The notes beneath the pieces were generated by a model. The model made no database searches. It saw only the letters and a program-made list of their open reading frames with translations, and was not told the origin of the DNA. The position numbers were made by a program, and so were the translations under genes. DNA of 64,000 bases from NCBI GenBank assembly GCA_963728995.1, contig CAVSMD010000002.1, positions 744,001 through 808,000 on the forward strand, given 5' to 3'. This DNA comes from FEN-1219 sp963728995. Its GTDB lineage: Bacteria; Pseudomonadota; Gammaproteobacteria; Steroidobacterales; Rariloculaceae. Positions 19,045 to 27,832 of this stretch are shown one piece after another. Position 1 is the stretch's first letter, and the number at the start of each line of letters is the position of its first letter.

Positions 19045-19923
19045 CGAAGCCAGCCGGCCGCGAGCTGCTTCTCGTGCGCGGTGATCGCGTTGCGCATGAA
19101 CATCGCGACCGTCACCGGGCCCACGCCGCCCGGCACAGGCGTGACCCAGCTCGCGACCTGCTTCACGTTGTCGGTGTCGACGTCGCCGACGATCATCGGC
19201 TTGCCGTCCGGACCGGTGATCTGGTTGATGCCGATGTCGATGACCGCGGCGCCCGGCTTCACCATGTCGGCCTGCAGGAACTTCGGCTTGCCGACCGCGA
19301 CGAGCACGGCGTCGGCGCGGCGCGAGTGCGCCGCGACGGAGCGCGTCAGGTGGTGGCACACGGTCACGGTCGCGCCCTCCGCCATCAGCATGAACGCGGC
19401 CGGCTTACCCACGATCTCCGAGTGGCCGATCATCACGACCTCGAGGCCGTGCAAATCGAGACCCGTCGCCTTGATCAGCTCCACCGAAGCGGCGGCCGTG
19501 CACGGCGCCAGCCCGAGATCGTTGTAGACGATGTCGCCGATCGACGCCGGATTCATGCCCTCGATGTCCTTCAGCGGATGAATCGCCGATGCCAGCGACC
19601 GGCCGTGCAAGTGCTTCGGGATCGGCCGCTGCAGGATCACGCCGAGCACGCTCTCGTCGTCGTTCATGGCGGCAAGGCGCGCCTTGCATTGTTCCTGCGT
19701 CAAGGCGCTCGGCCAGGTCTGCTCCGCGAACGGGATCCCGACTTTCTTCGCGGCGTTCGCCTGACCGCGCACGTACACGCCGACTTCCTTGTGCTCGCCG
19801 ATGCTGATCGACACGAGTCGGCCCAGCGGATGCTGCGCCGCACCGGCACGCACGCGCTCCGCCACCGTCGGCGAGAATGCGATCGCGCACGGCTCTGCCG
19901 TCGATCAGGCGATTGTCCATCAT
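19041..19923 (-). CDS. folD: FolD-type methylenetetrahydrofolate dehydrogenase, variant active site (one frameshift)
   Basis: A ~294-residue FolD homologue. The N-terminal 18 residues (DNRLIDGRAVRDRILA, from ATG at 19923 or the adjacent one) are joined after a break near 19872 to the rest. Folate- and NADP-binding regions are present: ILQRPIPKHL, KDIEGMNPASIGD, LAPCTAAA, IGHSEIVGKPAA, TVTVCHHLT and the C-terminal PVPGGVGPVTVAMFMRN. The normal YVxxK segment is YVRGQ, so the lysine needed for cyclohydrolase activity is glutamine. It may therefore be only a dehydrogenase, or a specialised C1 enzyme. Whether this is the organism's only FolD cannot be seen here. Confidence 0.85.
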
Positions 19924-20059
19924 GGCTCGATTACCTGCGCACGAACTGCCGGCAGCTTATCGGAATGCTCCGCGACAGCGAAAGGTCGCTACAATGGGCC
20001 GGTTGCCGCGACCGGCACGCAGCCCGCCGTGGCGGCCGTGAGGCCAAGGAGTCGCTCGC

Positions 20060-20365
20060 ATGAAGCTCGTCGAGGAATATGCCGGCGTGGGCGCACTGCG
20101 CTGGCGCGATCGCACGGTCGGCCCCATCCCGTATCGGATTGCCCGCTATCAAGGCATGGCGACGTCCGGGCTGCCCGTGCCGGGGCTGCACCGCATCGAG
20201 GGCACGGTCGCGCTCGAAGGCGTGGCCGAAGCCGCGGCGCTGGTCGGCGCGGACGTCACACTCCAGCTCGAGGACGGCCGCACTCTGGCGCTCACGGTCG
20301 CCGACTCGGCAGGCCGAGTGCTCGCCGAAGGTCACGGTCCCGGTCGCGGCTGCTCCTGTTGCTGA
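20060..20365 (+). CDS. Hypothetical protein with Cys-rich C-terminus
   Basis: A 101-residue protein starting at ATG 20060 behind an excellent AAGGAG. The sequence begins MKLVEEYAGVGALRW, contains a predicted beta-rich domain (GLHRIEGTVALEG, DVTLQLEDGRTLALTV) and ends with GPGRGCSCC, three cysteines in the last four residues. Such a tail could bind metal or a cofactor. I do not recognise the family. A GNAT gene starts about 14 bases after the stop. Confidence 0.7.
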   Translation: MKLVEEYAGVGALRWRDRTVGPIPYRIARYQGMATSGLPVPGLHRIEGTVALEGVAEAAALVGADVTLQLEDGRTLALTVADSAGRVLAEGHGPGRGCSCC

Positions 20366-20378
20366 GCGCCGCTGTCGC

Positions 20379-20798
20379 TTGCAAATCCGCGTCGCCGATT
20401 TTCAGACCGACTTCGCCGCGATCCATCGGGTTCGCGAGACGGTCTTCTGGCTCGAGCAACAGATCCCGCGCGACCTCGAGTTCGACGATCGCGACCCGGT
20501 ATGCATTCATCTGCTGGCGTTCGACGACGAGGCACCCATCGGTACGGCTCGGCTCGACCTCGCGCTCGGCGGCAAGATCGGCCGCGTGGCCGTGCTCGCG
20601 GCGTGGCGGCGCAGCGGCGTCGGCGCCGCCCTCATGGAGCACCTCCACGAGCTCGCCCGCGAGCGGGGGCTCCGGCGCGTCTGGTGCAACGCGCAGATTT
20701 CGGCGCGGCCGTTCTACGAGCGTCTGGGCTACGAAGTGACGGGCGCGCCGTTCGACGAGGCGGGTATCGAGCATGTCCGCATGCAACGCACCCTATGA
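20379..20798 (+). CDS. GNAT family N-acetyltransferase
   Basis: A ~139-residue acyl-CoA N-acyltransferase. Motif A, which binds the CoA pyrophosphate, reads VAVLAAWRRSGVGAALM; the C-terminal part FYERLGYEVTGAPF is typical. The N-terminal RETVFWLEQQIPRDLEFDD resembles ElaA-like or uncharacterised GNATs that acetylate small molecules. The start is unsure: TTG at 20379 is the only reasonable initiator after the upstream stop. It is likely in an operon with the Cys-tailed protein. Confidence 0.82.
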   Translation: MQIRVADFQTDFAAIHRVRETVFWLEQQIPRDLEFDDRDPVCIHLLAFDDEAPIGTARLDLALGGKIGRVAVLAAWRRSGVGAALMEHLHELARERGLRRVWCNAQISARPFYERLGYEVTGAPFDEAGIEHVRMQRTL

Positions 20799-20865
20799 AC
20801 GCGCAGTCCCGGTTTGTGTAGACTATCTTCGCTAAATTGAGGACCGCGCGGTCCAGGGGATGAAC

Positions 20866-21250
20866 ATGCGATTGACCCATACCACTCTCGCCGGGCTGCT
20901 CGTAACGATCGCCGGCACCGCGGCTGCCTGCGAGCTCCCGCCGTTGGTCGTGATCCCGGCGAAGGAAAACAATGTCGGCAAGGAAGAGCACCTGCGGAGC
21001 GCGTACATGCAAGTACCGGGAAGGCATGCAAGCATTTACCCAATGCGTGCAGGCCGAGCTGGCCGCCGCGGGCGGCGACAAGGCGCCGGTGGTCGTGAAG
21101 GCCGCGCTCGTGCAGCGCAACAATCAAGCCGTTGCCGAGGTCGCGGCCATGGACAAGCTGTTCGCCGACAACGTCGGCCCGATCGGCGCCTCGCCGGGCC
21201 CGACGCCGGGGGCCGCCGAACCGCAAGAAGGCGGCGGCAAGCACCGCTAG
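20866..21250 (+). CDS. Hypothetical exported protein (one frameshift)
   Basis: A ~128-residue protein with a signal peptide from ATG 20866 (AGGGGA five bases upstream) ending near GTAAACEL. The first frame reads LPPLVVIPAKENNVGKEE; after a break near 21010 the second frame reads CKYREGMQAFTQCVQAELAAAGG and a helical region with VVKAALVQRNNQAVAEV, then a Pro/Gly-rich tail. Two or three cysteines in the mature part may form a disulfide. I do not recognise the family. A terminator follows. Confidence 0.65.
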
Positions 21251-21266
21251 CTCACGCCGGCTGCGT

Positions 21267-21291
21267 CGGCCGGCCTCGTGCCGGCCGTTTT
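21267..21291 (+). terminator. Intrinsic terminator
   Basis: An 8-bp GC stem (21267-21274 with 21280-21287), 5-base loop, then TTTT. It lies 16 bases after the stop at 21250 and separates that gene from the choice-of-anchor gene. Confidence 0.75.
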
Positions 21292-21396
21292 CCATATTCT
21301 CGCGACCCACACGCCGCGCGAGCGCTCTCAGCTGGCGTTCAGGCGGCGCGTTGCTAAATGGGGCCCATCGGCACCGTCGTGCCCGGAGGGCTGAAC

Positions 21397-22156
21397 ATGA
21401 ACGCATCGCTGCTGCCGTCGTTAGCCATCGGCGCACTGGCGCTCTCGTCCGCGAGCGGCGCGGCCGCCGACACGTCGACCGAGGACCGGGTCACGCGGGC
21501 CGCGGAAGGCGCCGCGCTGGAGCATGCCGCCGACGAGCTCCGCGACCCCACGTCGTTGCAGACGACGCGCGTCGCGCCGCACGACATCGAGCGAAAGCCG
21601 CGCGCCACGGCGAAGAGCATGAGCTCGACCCGCGCCGCCTACGGGGATTCGTATATCTACGATGCGACCACGGATCTCTTTTACGACTACGACGGCGATG
21701 GCTACTACCACTATCTGCGCGTTCGCTTCGACGCCGATACGCGTTTACTCGTACTCCTACGTGTACGCGGAGATCTACGTCAGCGCCGACGGCAACGCCT
21801 GGGAGCATCTGTACACGACCAAGGACTTCGCTGTCTGGGGCAGCGACCCGGACGACGACTACGAAGTCGAGACCGAGCTCGTGTCCGGCTATTCCACGGG
21901 TCTCTACGACGTGCTGATCGAGCTGCACGATGCCGACGACGGCACGCTGCTCGACGAGTTCGGCCCGAGCGAGTCGTCGGCGCTATCGCTGCTGCCGCTC
22001 GAGGACTCCGGTCGCGACGGCGTGCTCGCGCCCCCGCCCGACGCCCACAGCCATGGCGGTGGCGGCGCGTTCTCCTGGCTCACGCTGCCCGGCCTCATCG
22101 TGGCCGTAGTGGCAAAGCGTCGGCGCCGCACGGCCACGCCACGGCCACGGAGCTAG
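21397..22156 (+). CDS. Choice-of-anchor H family protein with GlyGly-CTERM-like tail (one frameshift)
   Basis: A ~253-residue exported protein. Signal peptide from ATG 21397 (GGAGGG upstream). The domain shows DLFYDYDGDGYYHYLRVRFD, then, after a break near 21750, YSYSYVYAEIYVSADG, TTKDFAVWGSDPDDDYEVE, LVSGYSTGLYDVLIEL and SSALSLLPLED, which match the choice-of-anchor H family. The C-terminus is HGGGGAFSWLTLPGLIVAVV followed by KRRRR: a Gly-rich motif, one membrane helix and an arginine cluster, the architecture of a GlyGly-CTERM signal processed by rhombosortase. It is probably secreted and surface-anchored; no rhombosortase gene is in the window. Confidence 0.82.
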
Positions 22157-22229
22157 CGCGACGGTCCCATCGCCGGCGACCGCTGCTCTATACTCGCCAG
22201 CACCGCCGGCAGGCATTTGGATCAACACG

Positions 22230-23300
22230 GTGAGCTCACTGCGCTCGAGGCTCGTCTCCATCGCCTCGTTGACGGTCCTCGTCTCGCTGACGGCGTTCGC
22301 GCAGCCGCGGCCTGCCGCGCCGCGTGGACCCTTCCGGGAGATCACACCGGTCACCCCTGACCTGTACCGCGCGCGAAACGGCAACTGGTACACGGTCTTC
22401 CTCGTCACACCGGCCGGCATCGTGCTGGCCGATCCGCTGAACGTCGCGTTCGCGGACTGGCTGAAGGGCGAGCTCGACGCGCGATTTCCCGGCAAGCCGG
22501 TGCGCTACGTGATCTACAGCCACAGCCATTTCGATCACGCGGAGGGCGGCGGCGCCTTCGCGGCCACGGCCACGTTCATCGGCCACGAGAACATGCTGCG
22601 TAACATGGACGGCCGGTACCCGCAGATGCCGGGCGACATGATCGACCGCAACGACAACGGTGTCATCGATCGCGAAGAAATCGACCTCCCGACCAACGCG
22701 CGACCCGGCGTCTGTGGCATGGGCCCCACGTTCTTCGACTCCATCGATCGCAACCACGACGGCAAGGCGACGCCGCAGGAGCTCCAGGCTTACATCGTGA
22801 AGCCGACGATCGTGTACTCGCAGCGCATGCAGCTCACCCTTGGCGGCAAGCGCATCGGGCTCGTGCACCCGGGACTGAATCACTCCGACGACGCGACGGT
22901 GATCGTGTTCCCAAGCGAGCGTGCGGCGTTCGCGACCGAGTTCATCGCCGACGCGCTCGTGACCGACGACATTCACTCGCTGCCGAGCGCCTGCGGCGCG
23001 TTCGACGGCAGTCCGCTCGCGGAGTGGATCAAATCGTACCGAACGGTCGAGGCCCTCGATTTCGACGTGCTGCTGACGGGCCACGGCGCGCCATTGCTCG
23101 ACAAGACGGCCGTTCGAGAGACGCGCGAGTACTTCGAGTACTTGCGCGACGAGGTGTCGGCCGGCCTGGCGGCGGGCAGGTCGCTCGAGGACCTGAAGCA
23201 GCACCTCACGCTCGAGCGCTACAAGGGCTGGGCCAACTACGAACGATTGCGGTCGTACAACGTCGAGGCCGCCTACCTGAACCTCAAATCCCACCGCTGA
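22230..23300 (+). CDS. Exported MBL-fold hydrolase with two EF-hand loops
   Basis: A 356-residue periplasmic protein with signal peptide (SLTAFAQ). The metallo-beta-lactamase metal motif HSHFDH is at about residues 98-103, later metal ligands lie in LVHPGLNHSDD and LLTGHGAP. Between them are two canonical calcium-binding EF-hand loops, DRNDNGVIDREE at about 139-150 and DRNHDGKATPQE at about 173-184, each with Asp, Asn, Asn/Asp, Gly and Glu at positions 1, 3, 5, 6 and 12. Calcium may control folding or activity. Substrate unknown. GTG at 22230. It converges on the gene at 23342 through a palindrome. Confidence 0.85.
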   Translation: MSSLRSRLVSIASLTVLVSLTAFAQPRPAAPRGPFREITPVTPDLYRARNGNWYTVFLVTPAGIVLADPLNVAFADWLKGELDARFPGKPVRYVIYSHSHFDHAEGGGAFAATATFIGHENMLRNMDGRYPQMPGDMIDRNDNGVIDREEIDLPTNARPGVCGMGPTFFDSIDRNHDGKATPQELQAYIVKPTIVYSQRMQLTLGGKRIGLVHPGLNHSDDATVIVFPSERAAFATEFIADALVTDDIHSLPSACGAFDGSPLAEWIKSYRTVEALDFDVLLTGHGAPLLDKTAVRETREYFEYLRDEVSAGLAAGRSLEDLKQHLTLERYKGWANYERLRSYNVEAAYLNLKSHR

Positions 23301-23308
23301 CGCCAGGA

Positions 23309-23332
23309 GGCGGTCTGCGCGCGCAGACCGCC
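23309..23332. terminator. 24-bp perfect palindrome between convergent genes
   Basis: A 12-bp arm (23309-23320) is followed directly by its exact reverse complement (23321-23332). It lies eight bases past the MBL gene stop and nine bases from the stop of the gene on the other strand, so it probably works as a shared terminator; it has no long T-run. Confidence 0.55.
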
Positions 23333-23341
23333 GGCGCTACG

Positions 23342-24031
23342 TCACTTGAACCGCCAGATGAAGGTCATGTGCGCGGCGTGGTCCGGACCTTCGTCGACGC
23401 GCTTGCCGATGCCGGCGTTGAACGAGAAGCGGGTCGACCACTCGCCGTAGTAGCCGACCAGCAGCTCCGAGTAGCCGTGCTCCTCGAACGTGCCGCGCGT
23501 CTCGAGCCCGACGCCGTGCTTCGGCGTCAGCGCTCTGCGGATACCGAGCGCGTAACCCCAGTCGCCGGACGCGCCCGTGGCTTTCTCGTACAGCAGATTG
23601 CCGGACGTCATCCAGCCGTTGCGCTGGTACCCGAGCGCGCCCGTGGCGGCGACGACGTCATCGGTGTGGTGGCCGAGCGCGTACTCGACCGACACGCCGT
23701 ACGACAACGCGTGGCCCAGCGGCGACAGCAGGAAGTGCGCCTCGCCGGCGACGGACTCGTTGTGCCAGGAGCCGTCGCCTTCCTTCGCATAGTGGGCATG
23801 CGTCTCGAGCGCAATCCGTTCCGTCACGCCCCAGAGCGCGGCGGGCTCGAGCTCCGTCTCGCTCTCGTCGGCGGTAAGATCGTTGATGCGTCCGAACACA
23901 TAGGCGGAGCCGCGCTCGGGCAGATGAGCGGTGTCCACGAGGATGAAATCCAGGCCGTGATGCGCGTAGGCCACGGTCGGCAGTGCGCCGGCCACGACGG
24001 CCAGGCACGCAGGTATGAAGTGCTTGTGCAT
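23342..24031 (-). CDS. Outer-membrane-like exported protein near copper genes
   Basis: A 229-residue protein with signal peptide (PTVAYAHH) and a mature part rich in alternating beta strands: GSAYVFGRINDL, AALWGVTERIALETHAHY, LSYGVSVEYALGHH, LLVGYYGEW, FSFNAGIGKRV, and a C-terminal HMTFIWRFK ending close to an aromatic residue. This fits a small outer-membrane beta-barrel. Neighbouring DUF2946, copA and copB genes suggest a role in copper handling, but this is inference. ATG at 24031 is preceded by GAGAGG. Confidence 0.72.
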   Translation of the reverse strand: MHKHFIPACLAVVAGALPTVAYAHHGLDFILVDTAHLPERGSAYVFGRINDLTADESETELEPAALWGVTERIALETHAHYAKEGDGSWHNESVAGEAHFLLSPLGHALSYGVSVEYALGHHTDDVVAATGALGYQRNGWMTSGNLLYEKATGASGDWGYALGIRRALTPKHGVGLETRGTFEEHGYSELLVGYYGEWSTRFSFNAGIGKRVDEGPDHAAHMTFIWRFK

Positions 24032-24106
24032 TGAAAACCTCTCGCCACGTACAATGAAACGCACCGGTCCGCGCCGAGGCGCGGCCGGTCGGGAACGCTA
24101 AAGGGA

Positions 24107-24592
24107 TTACGCGCCGAGAGGCGGGGCGCGCGAGCGGAACGCCGCAAAGCGACGCGTCGTGACGGGCCTGGCAGCGGTGAGCGCTGGGCGCTCGGACTCC
24201 CGCGGCGGCAGCTCGAGCCGGTACTCCACGGGAATCGCGCCCGCGGCGGCCAGGGCACCGCTGGGGCAATGCTTCCACTGCAGCTCGGTGGTCTTATCGC
24301 CGTGGTCGTGATGGCCCGCGTGCTCGGCGTGGCCGGCATGAGCCATGGGCTCGTGACCGTGGACGACCAGGTGGAACCCCGCGTCGCACAGCTGGAGCGG
24401 CGATCCCGCGGCCAGCGGGCCCGGCATGTAGCCGAGCGGGATCAGGAACTTCGTGCCGACGGCGGCACAGGCCACGCCGCGCAGCAGCCATCCACCGACT
24501 CCCCGCAATCCAGCTCCCGCCCGCATCACACTGCGCCATCCATGGCGCGCCACTCTATCATCCTCGCGCGACCTGTCGCCTGGATTCCCCAT
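24107..24592 (-). CDS. DUF2946-type copper-associated protein
   Basis: A ~161-residue protein with a hydrophobic N-terminal segment (GWLLRGVACAAVGTKFLIP) and GYMPGPLAAGSPLQLCDAG, then a His-rich stretch (HAGHAEHAGHHDHG) and a single WKHCPSGA motif. This pattern (membrane anchor, Cys and His clusters, often beside copper genes) is typical of DUF2946. It probably binds copper in the periplasm. Start uncertain: ATG at 24592 or ATG at 24526. It follows the outer-membrane-like gene's start by 75 bases on the same strand, upstream in transcription. Confidence 0.75.
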   Translation of the reverse strand: MGNPGDRSREDDRVARHGWRSVMRAGAGLRGVGGWLLRGVACAAVGTKFLIPLGYMPGPLAAGSPLQLCDAGFHLVVHGHEPMAHAGHAEHAGHHDHGDKTTELQWKHCPSGALAAAGAIPVEYRLELPPRESERPALTAARPVTTRRFAAFRSRAPPLGA

Positions 24593-24651
24593 GATCGACG
24601 AGGCGTCGCCCGACCGCCCCGCGCCGGGCCGCCGGGTTTATACTCCAATCG

Positions 24652-25110
24652 ATGGCGATTCGTGGCAGCAATCCGCTTGCGACCCTGCGCCGGCGCCGCC
24701 GGCCCGTCGTCGCCGCGTTGCTGCCCGCCTTGTTGCTGTGGGTTACCACGACGTCGTCGTGTCTCGCGATGGCGCAGGCCGCGCCGTCGCACGATGCGTC
24801 TGCCGAGCAGGCCATGCATGCCGCGCACGGGGTAACCATGCCCGGGCACGTGGTGCCGGGCACCCCGTGTCCGCACTGCCCCGCCGGCAGCACGACGATG
24901 GCACCGCATGCGGGCTGCACGACGGCCACCAACACCACGCTCGGCAAGCTCGCGGGCGAAGCGCCGACCGCCGCGATGCCGGTGCTGCCCGCCTCGAGCT
25001 GGCTACCCCCGCCGGCAACGCCGGCCCCGCCACTGATAGTCGTGCTCGGCGGCAGCCGAGTGCGCGAAACCGTACCGCTGAACATTCGTCACTGCGTGCT
25101 CCTGATCTAG
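24652..25110 (+). CDS. Small Cys/His/Met-bearing exported protein at head of copAB operon
   Basis: A 152-residue protein. After an Arg-rich start there is a hydrophobic segment (ALLPALLLWVTTTSSCL), then a mature region with MHAAHGVTMPGH, TPCPHCPAGST and MAPHAGCTT, which can bind copper through Met, His and Cys. The C-terminus VPLNIRHCVLLI is conserved-looking. It has the layout of short proteins that precede copA in many copper clusters. ATG at 24652, diverging from the DUF2946 gene; the 59-base gap must hold both promoters. Exact family not recognised. Confidence 0.68.
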   Translation: MAIRGSNPLATLRRRRRPVVAALLPALLLWVTTTSSCLAMAQAAPSHDASAEQAMHAAHGVTMPGHVVPGTPCPHCPAGSTTMAPHAGCTTATNTTLGKLAGEAPTAAMPVLPASSWLPPPATPAPPLIVVLGGSRVRETVPLNIRHCVLLI

Positions 25111-25181
25111 ACCGCCGCCGGGCGGCGCCCAGCGCGCCGCGGTCCCGTCGTCGCGTCAATGGATCAGAAGGAGCACCTGTC

Positions 25182-26984
25182 ATGTACGACTCTCGCAACG
25201 TTCCGCCTCCCGGCGGCCGCACGTACTCGCGTCGCAGGTTTCTCGAAGGGCTGAGCGTCGGCGGCGCAATCGGTCTCGTCAGCGACCAGCTCGGCGCGGC
25301 CGCGATCGGCCACGTCGAGCCCGCCACGCTACGCGGCACCGACATCGCGCTGCGCATCGGCGCCGCGCCGGTGAACGTGACCGGCAAGCCGCGAACCGCC
25401 ACGGTGGTGAACGGCTCGCTGCCCGCGCCGCTGCTGCGCTTACGCGAAGGCGACACCGTCACGATCCGCGTGACGAACGAGCTTGCCGAGAGCGCGTCGC
25501 TCCACTGGCACGGCGTGGTGCTGCCGGCCAACATGGACGGAGTCCCGGGGCTCAGCTTTCGCGGCATCGAGCCGGGCGAGACGTTCACGTATCGCTTCCC
25601 GCTGCGCCAGAGCGGCACGTACTGGTACCACTCACATTCGGGCTTTCAAGAGCAGTCGGGCCTGTACGGCCCGCTCGTGATCGAGCCGCGCGAGCCGGCA
25701 CCGTTCGGCTACGACCGCGAGCACGTGCTGCTGCTCTCGGACTGGACGGATCGCGACCCCATGGCGCTGTATCTGACGCTGAAACGGCACGCCGACTACT
25801 TCAACTATCACAAGCGGACGATCGGCGACTTCGTGCGGGACGCACGCCGCGACGGGCTCGCCGCAACCCATGCCGCGTACGGCGAATGGGCACGGCTGCG
25901 GATGCAGCCGTCCGATCTCGCCGACGTCACCGGCGCCACCTACACCTACCTCGCGAACGGCCTGACTCCGCGCGGCAACTGGACCGGCTTGTTTCGCCCG
26001 GGCGAGCGCGTCTTGCTGCGGCTCATCAACGGCTCGTCGATGTCGACGTTCGACGTGCGAATCCCGGGCTTGACGATGACCGTGGTCGCGGCCGACGGCC
26101 AGTACGTGCACCCCGTGACCGTCGACGAGCTCCGGATGGCGACGGCCGAAACGTACGACGTGCTCGTCACTCCGGCCGGGGCCGATGCGTTCACGATCTT
26201 CGCGCAGTCGCTGGACCGCTCCGGCTATGCACGCGGCACGCTTGCACTGCGCGACGGGCTCGAGGCACCGGTCCCCGAGCTCGACAGGATCGTCTACCTG
26301 AGCATGGCCGACATGGGCCACGACACGGCGGCGCACGCCGAGCGGGCCGAAGCGCCGGCCACCGAGCAGCACGCTGCGGGCGCGGCGCAGCCCGACGCTC
26401 ACGCCGGGCATGACATGGCGGGCATGCACATGCCGGGCATGCAGATGGGGGCGGAAGCTACCGCGATCACGCATCCGGCCAGCGAGCGGCACAATCCCGG
26501 GATCGACATGCAGGCGATGGCCGCGGCGCCGCGGCTCGAGGACCCGGGGGTCGGGCTGCGCGACAACGGCCGACGTGTGCTCACGTACGCGGACTTGCGC
26601 TCGCTGTTCGACGACCCCGACGGCCGCGAGCCGCAACGCACGATCGAGCTGCATCTCACGGGTCACATGGAGCGCTTCATGTGGTCGTTCGACGGCATCC
26701 CCTACGCCGAGGCCGAGCCGATAGCCCTCCACTACGGCGAGCGTATGCGCTTCACGCTCGTGAACGACACGATGATGGCGCATCCGATCCACCTGCACGG
26801 CCTGTGGAGCGACCTCGAGGACGACGCGGGCGCGTTCCTGGTCCGCAAGCACACGATTCACATGCCGCCCGGCACGCGACGCTCGTATCGCGTGACGGCG
26901 GACGCCCTCGGCCGCTGGGCGTATCACTGTCACCTGCTCTATCACATGAGCGGAATGTTTCGCGAGGTGCGCGTCGATGTGTAA
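25182..26984 (+). CDS. copA: Copper-resistance multicopper oxidase CopA
   Basis: A 600-residue periplasmic multicopper oxidase exported by Tat (YSRRRFLEG). Copper ligands are in ASLHWHGVV and YWYHSHSG (N-terminal cupredoxin) and in MAHPIHLHG and WAYHCHLLYHMSGM (C-terminal, type 1 and trinuclear sites). Between domains is a Met/His-rich segment (HAGHDMAGMHMPGMQMG), the usual CopA copper-loading region. It oxidises Cu(I) and sequesters copper in the periplasm. ATG at 25182 follows AAGGAG. It overlaps copB by eight bases, so the two are translated together. Confidence 0.95.
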   Translation: MYDSRNVPPPGGRTYSRRRFLEGLSVGGAIGLVSDQLGAAAIGHVEPATLRGTDIALRIGAAPVNVTGKPRTATVVNGSLPAPLLRLREGDTVTIRVTNELAESASLHWHGVVLPANMDGVPGLSFRGIEPGETFTYRFPLRQSGTYWYHSHSGFQEQSGLYGPLVIEPREPAPFGYDREHVLLLSDWTDRDPMALYLTLKRHADYFNYHKRTIGDFVRDARRDGLAATHAAYGEWARLRMQPSDLADVTGATYTYLANGLTPRGNWTGLFRPGERVLLRLINGSSMSTFDVRIPGLTMTVVAADGQYVHPVTVDELRMATAETYDVLVTPAGADAFTIFAQSLDRSGYARGTLALRDGLEAPVPELDRIVYLSMADMGHDTAAHAERAEAPATEQHAAGAAQPDAHAGHDMAGMHMPGMQMGAEATAITHPASERHNPGIDMQAMAAAPRLEDPGVGLRDNGRRVLTYADLRSLFDDPDGREPQRTIELHLTGHMERFMWSFDGIPYAEAEPIALHYGERMRFTLVNDTMMAHPIHLHGLWSDLEDDAGAFLVRKHTIHMPPGTRRSYRVTADALGRWAYHCHLLYHMSGMFREVRVDV

Positions 26985-27798
26985 CCACGCCGCCACCGCT
27001 CGGCGCACCAGCAGGATCACGGCAGTCGCTGCGCTCGTGCTCGCGTGGCCGATCGTCGTTCGCGCTCAGGCACCCGCCACCTACGCCGCACCGCCGGTGA
27101 CGGCCGCGGACCGCGCGGCCGCGTTCCCGGATCTCGGCGACGTGCATGCTGAGCACTCGATGCCCGAGGATCCGCTGAACAAGCGCGTGCTGCTCGATCG
27201 ACTGGAAACCCAAGACACCGACGGCGGCCATCTGCTGCGCTGGGACGTCGACGCTTGGGTCGGACGATCGCTGAACAAGCTGCTGATCCGCAGCGAAGGC
27301 GACCGGCGCGCCGGCCACACGGAGCGGTCCGAGCTCGAGCTCTTGTGGGGCCATGGATTCGCGCGTTGGTGGGACGTCGTCGCGGGTGCGCGGCGCGACC
27401 TCGATCCCGGCCCGGCTCGAAGCTGGGCTGCAGTCGGCGTCCAGGGCACCACGCCGTACCGGTTCGACCTCGAGGCGACGGCGTACTTCGGCGAGCGCGG
27501 ACGCGCGGCGCTACGTCTCAAGACGCGCTACGAGGTGCTCGTGACGAACAAGTTGATCCTGCAACCCCTGGCCGAGCTGAATTGGTACGCGCAGCGCGAT
27601 GCGGCGCGCGCGCTCGGCGCCGGGCTCGCGAACGCGCAGCTCGGCGTCCGGCTGCGCTACGAGCTCCGGCGCGAGGTGGCGCCGTACGTCGGACTCGTTC
27701 GGGAGACGAAGTTCGGCGATACCGCGGAGCTCGCGCGCGCGGCCGGCCGGGCGGCTCGCGACTCGGGGCTCGTGATCGGTCTGCGCCTGCGCTTCTAA
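26977..27798 (+). CDS. copB: Copper-resistance outer-membrane protein CopB
   Basis: A 273-residue protein with signal peptide (VVRAQ). The body is the CopB beta-barrel: HLLRWDVDAWVGR, KLLIRSEGDRR, ELELLWGH, WAAVGVQGTTPYRFD, KLILQPLAELNWYAQ, LRYELRREVAPYVGL and the ending VIGLRLRF with a C-terminal Phe. The usual Met-rich N-terminal segment is short here (MPEDP). ATG at 26977 lies inside the end of copA. It works with CopA in copper tolerance at the outer membrane. Confidence 0.92.
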   Translation: MCNHAATARRTSRITAVAALVLAWPIVVRAQAPATYAAPPVTAADRAAAFPDLGDVHAEHSMPEDPLNKRVLLDRLETQDTDGGHLLRWDVDAWVGRSLNKLLIRSEGDRRAGHTERSELELLWGHGFARWWDVVAGARRDLDPGPARSWAAVGVQGTTPYRFDLEATAYFGERGRAALRLKTRYEVLVTNKLILQPLAELNWYAQRDAARALGAGLANAQLGVRLRYELRREVAPYVGLVRETKFGDTAELARAAGRAARDSGLVIGLRLRF

Positions 27799-27832
27799 CG
27801 ACGCGCGCCCAAAAAACGCTACGATCGCCCGC

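Noticed and set aside
23024..24034. A 336-codon plus-strand frame across the convergent genes
   Set aside because: Shadow of the MBL gene and of the outer-membrane-like gene on the other strand; it reads through a palindrome and has antisense composition.
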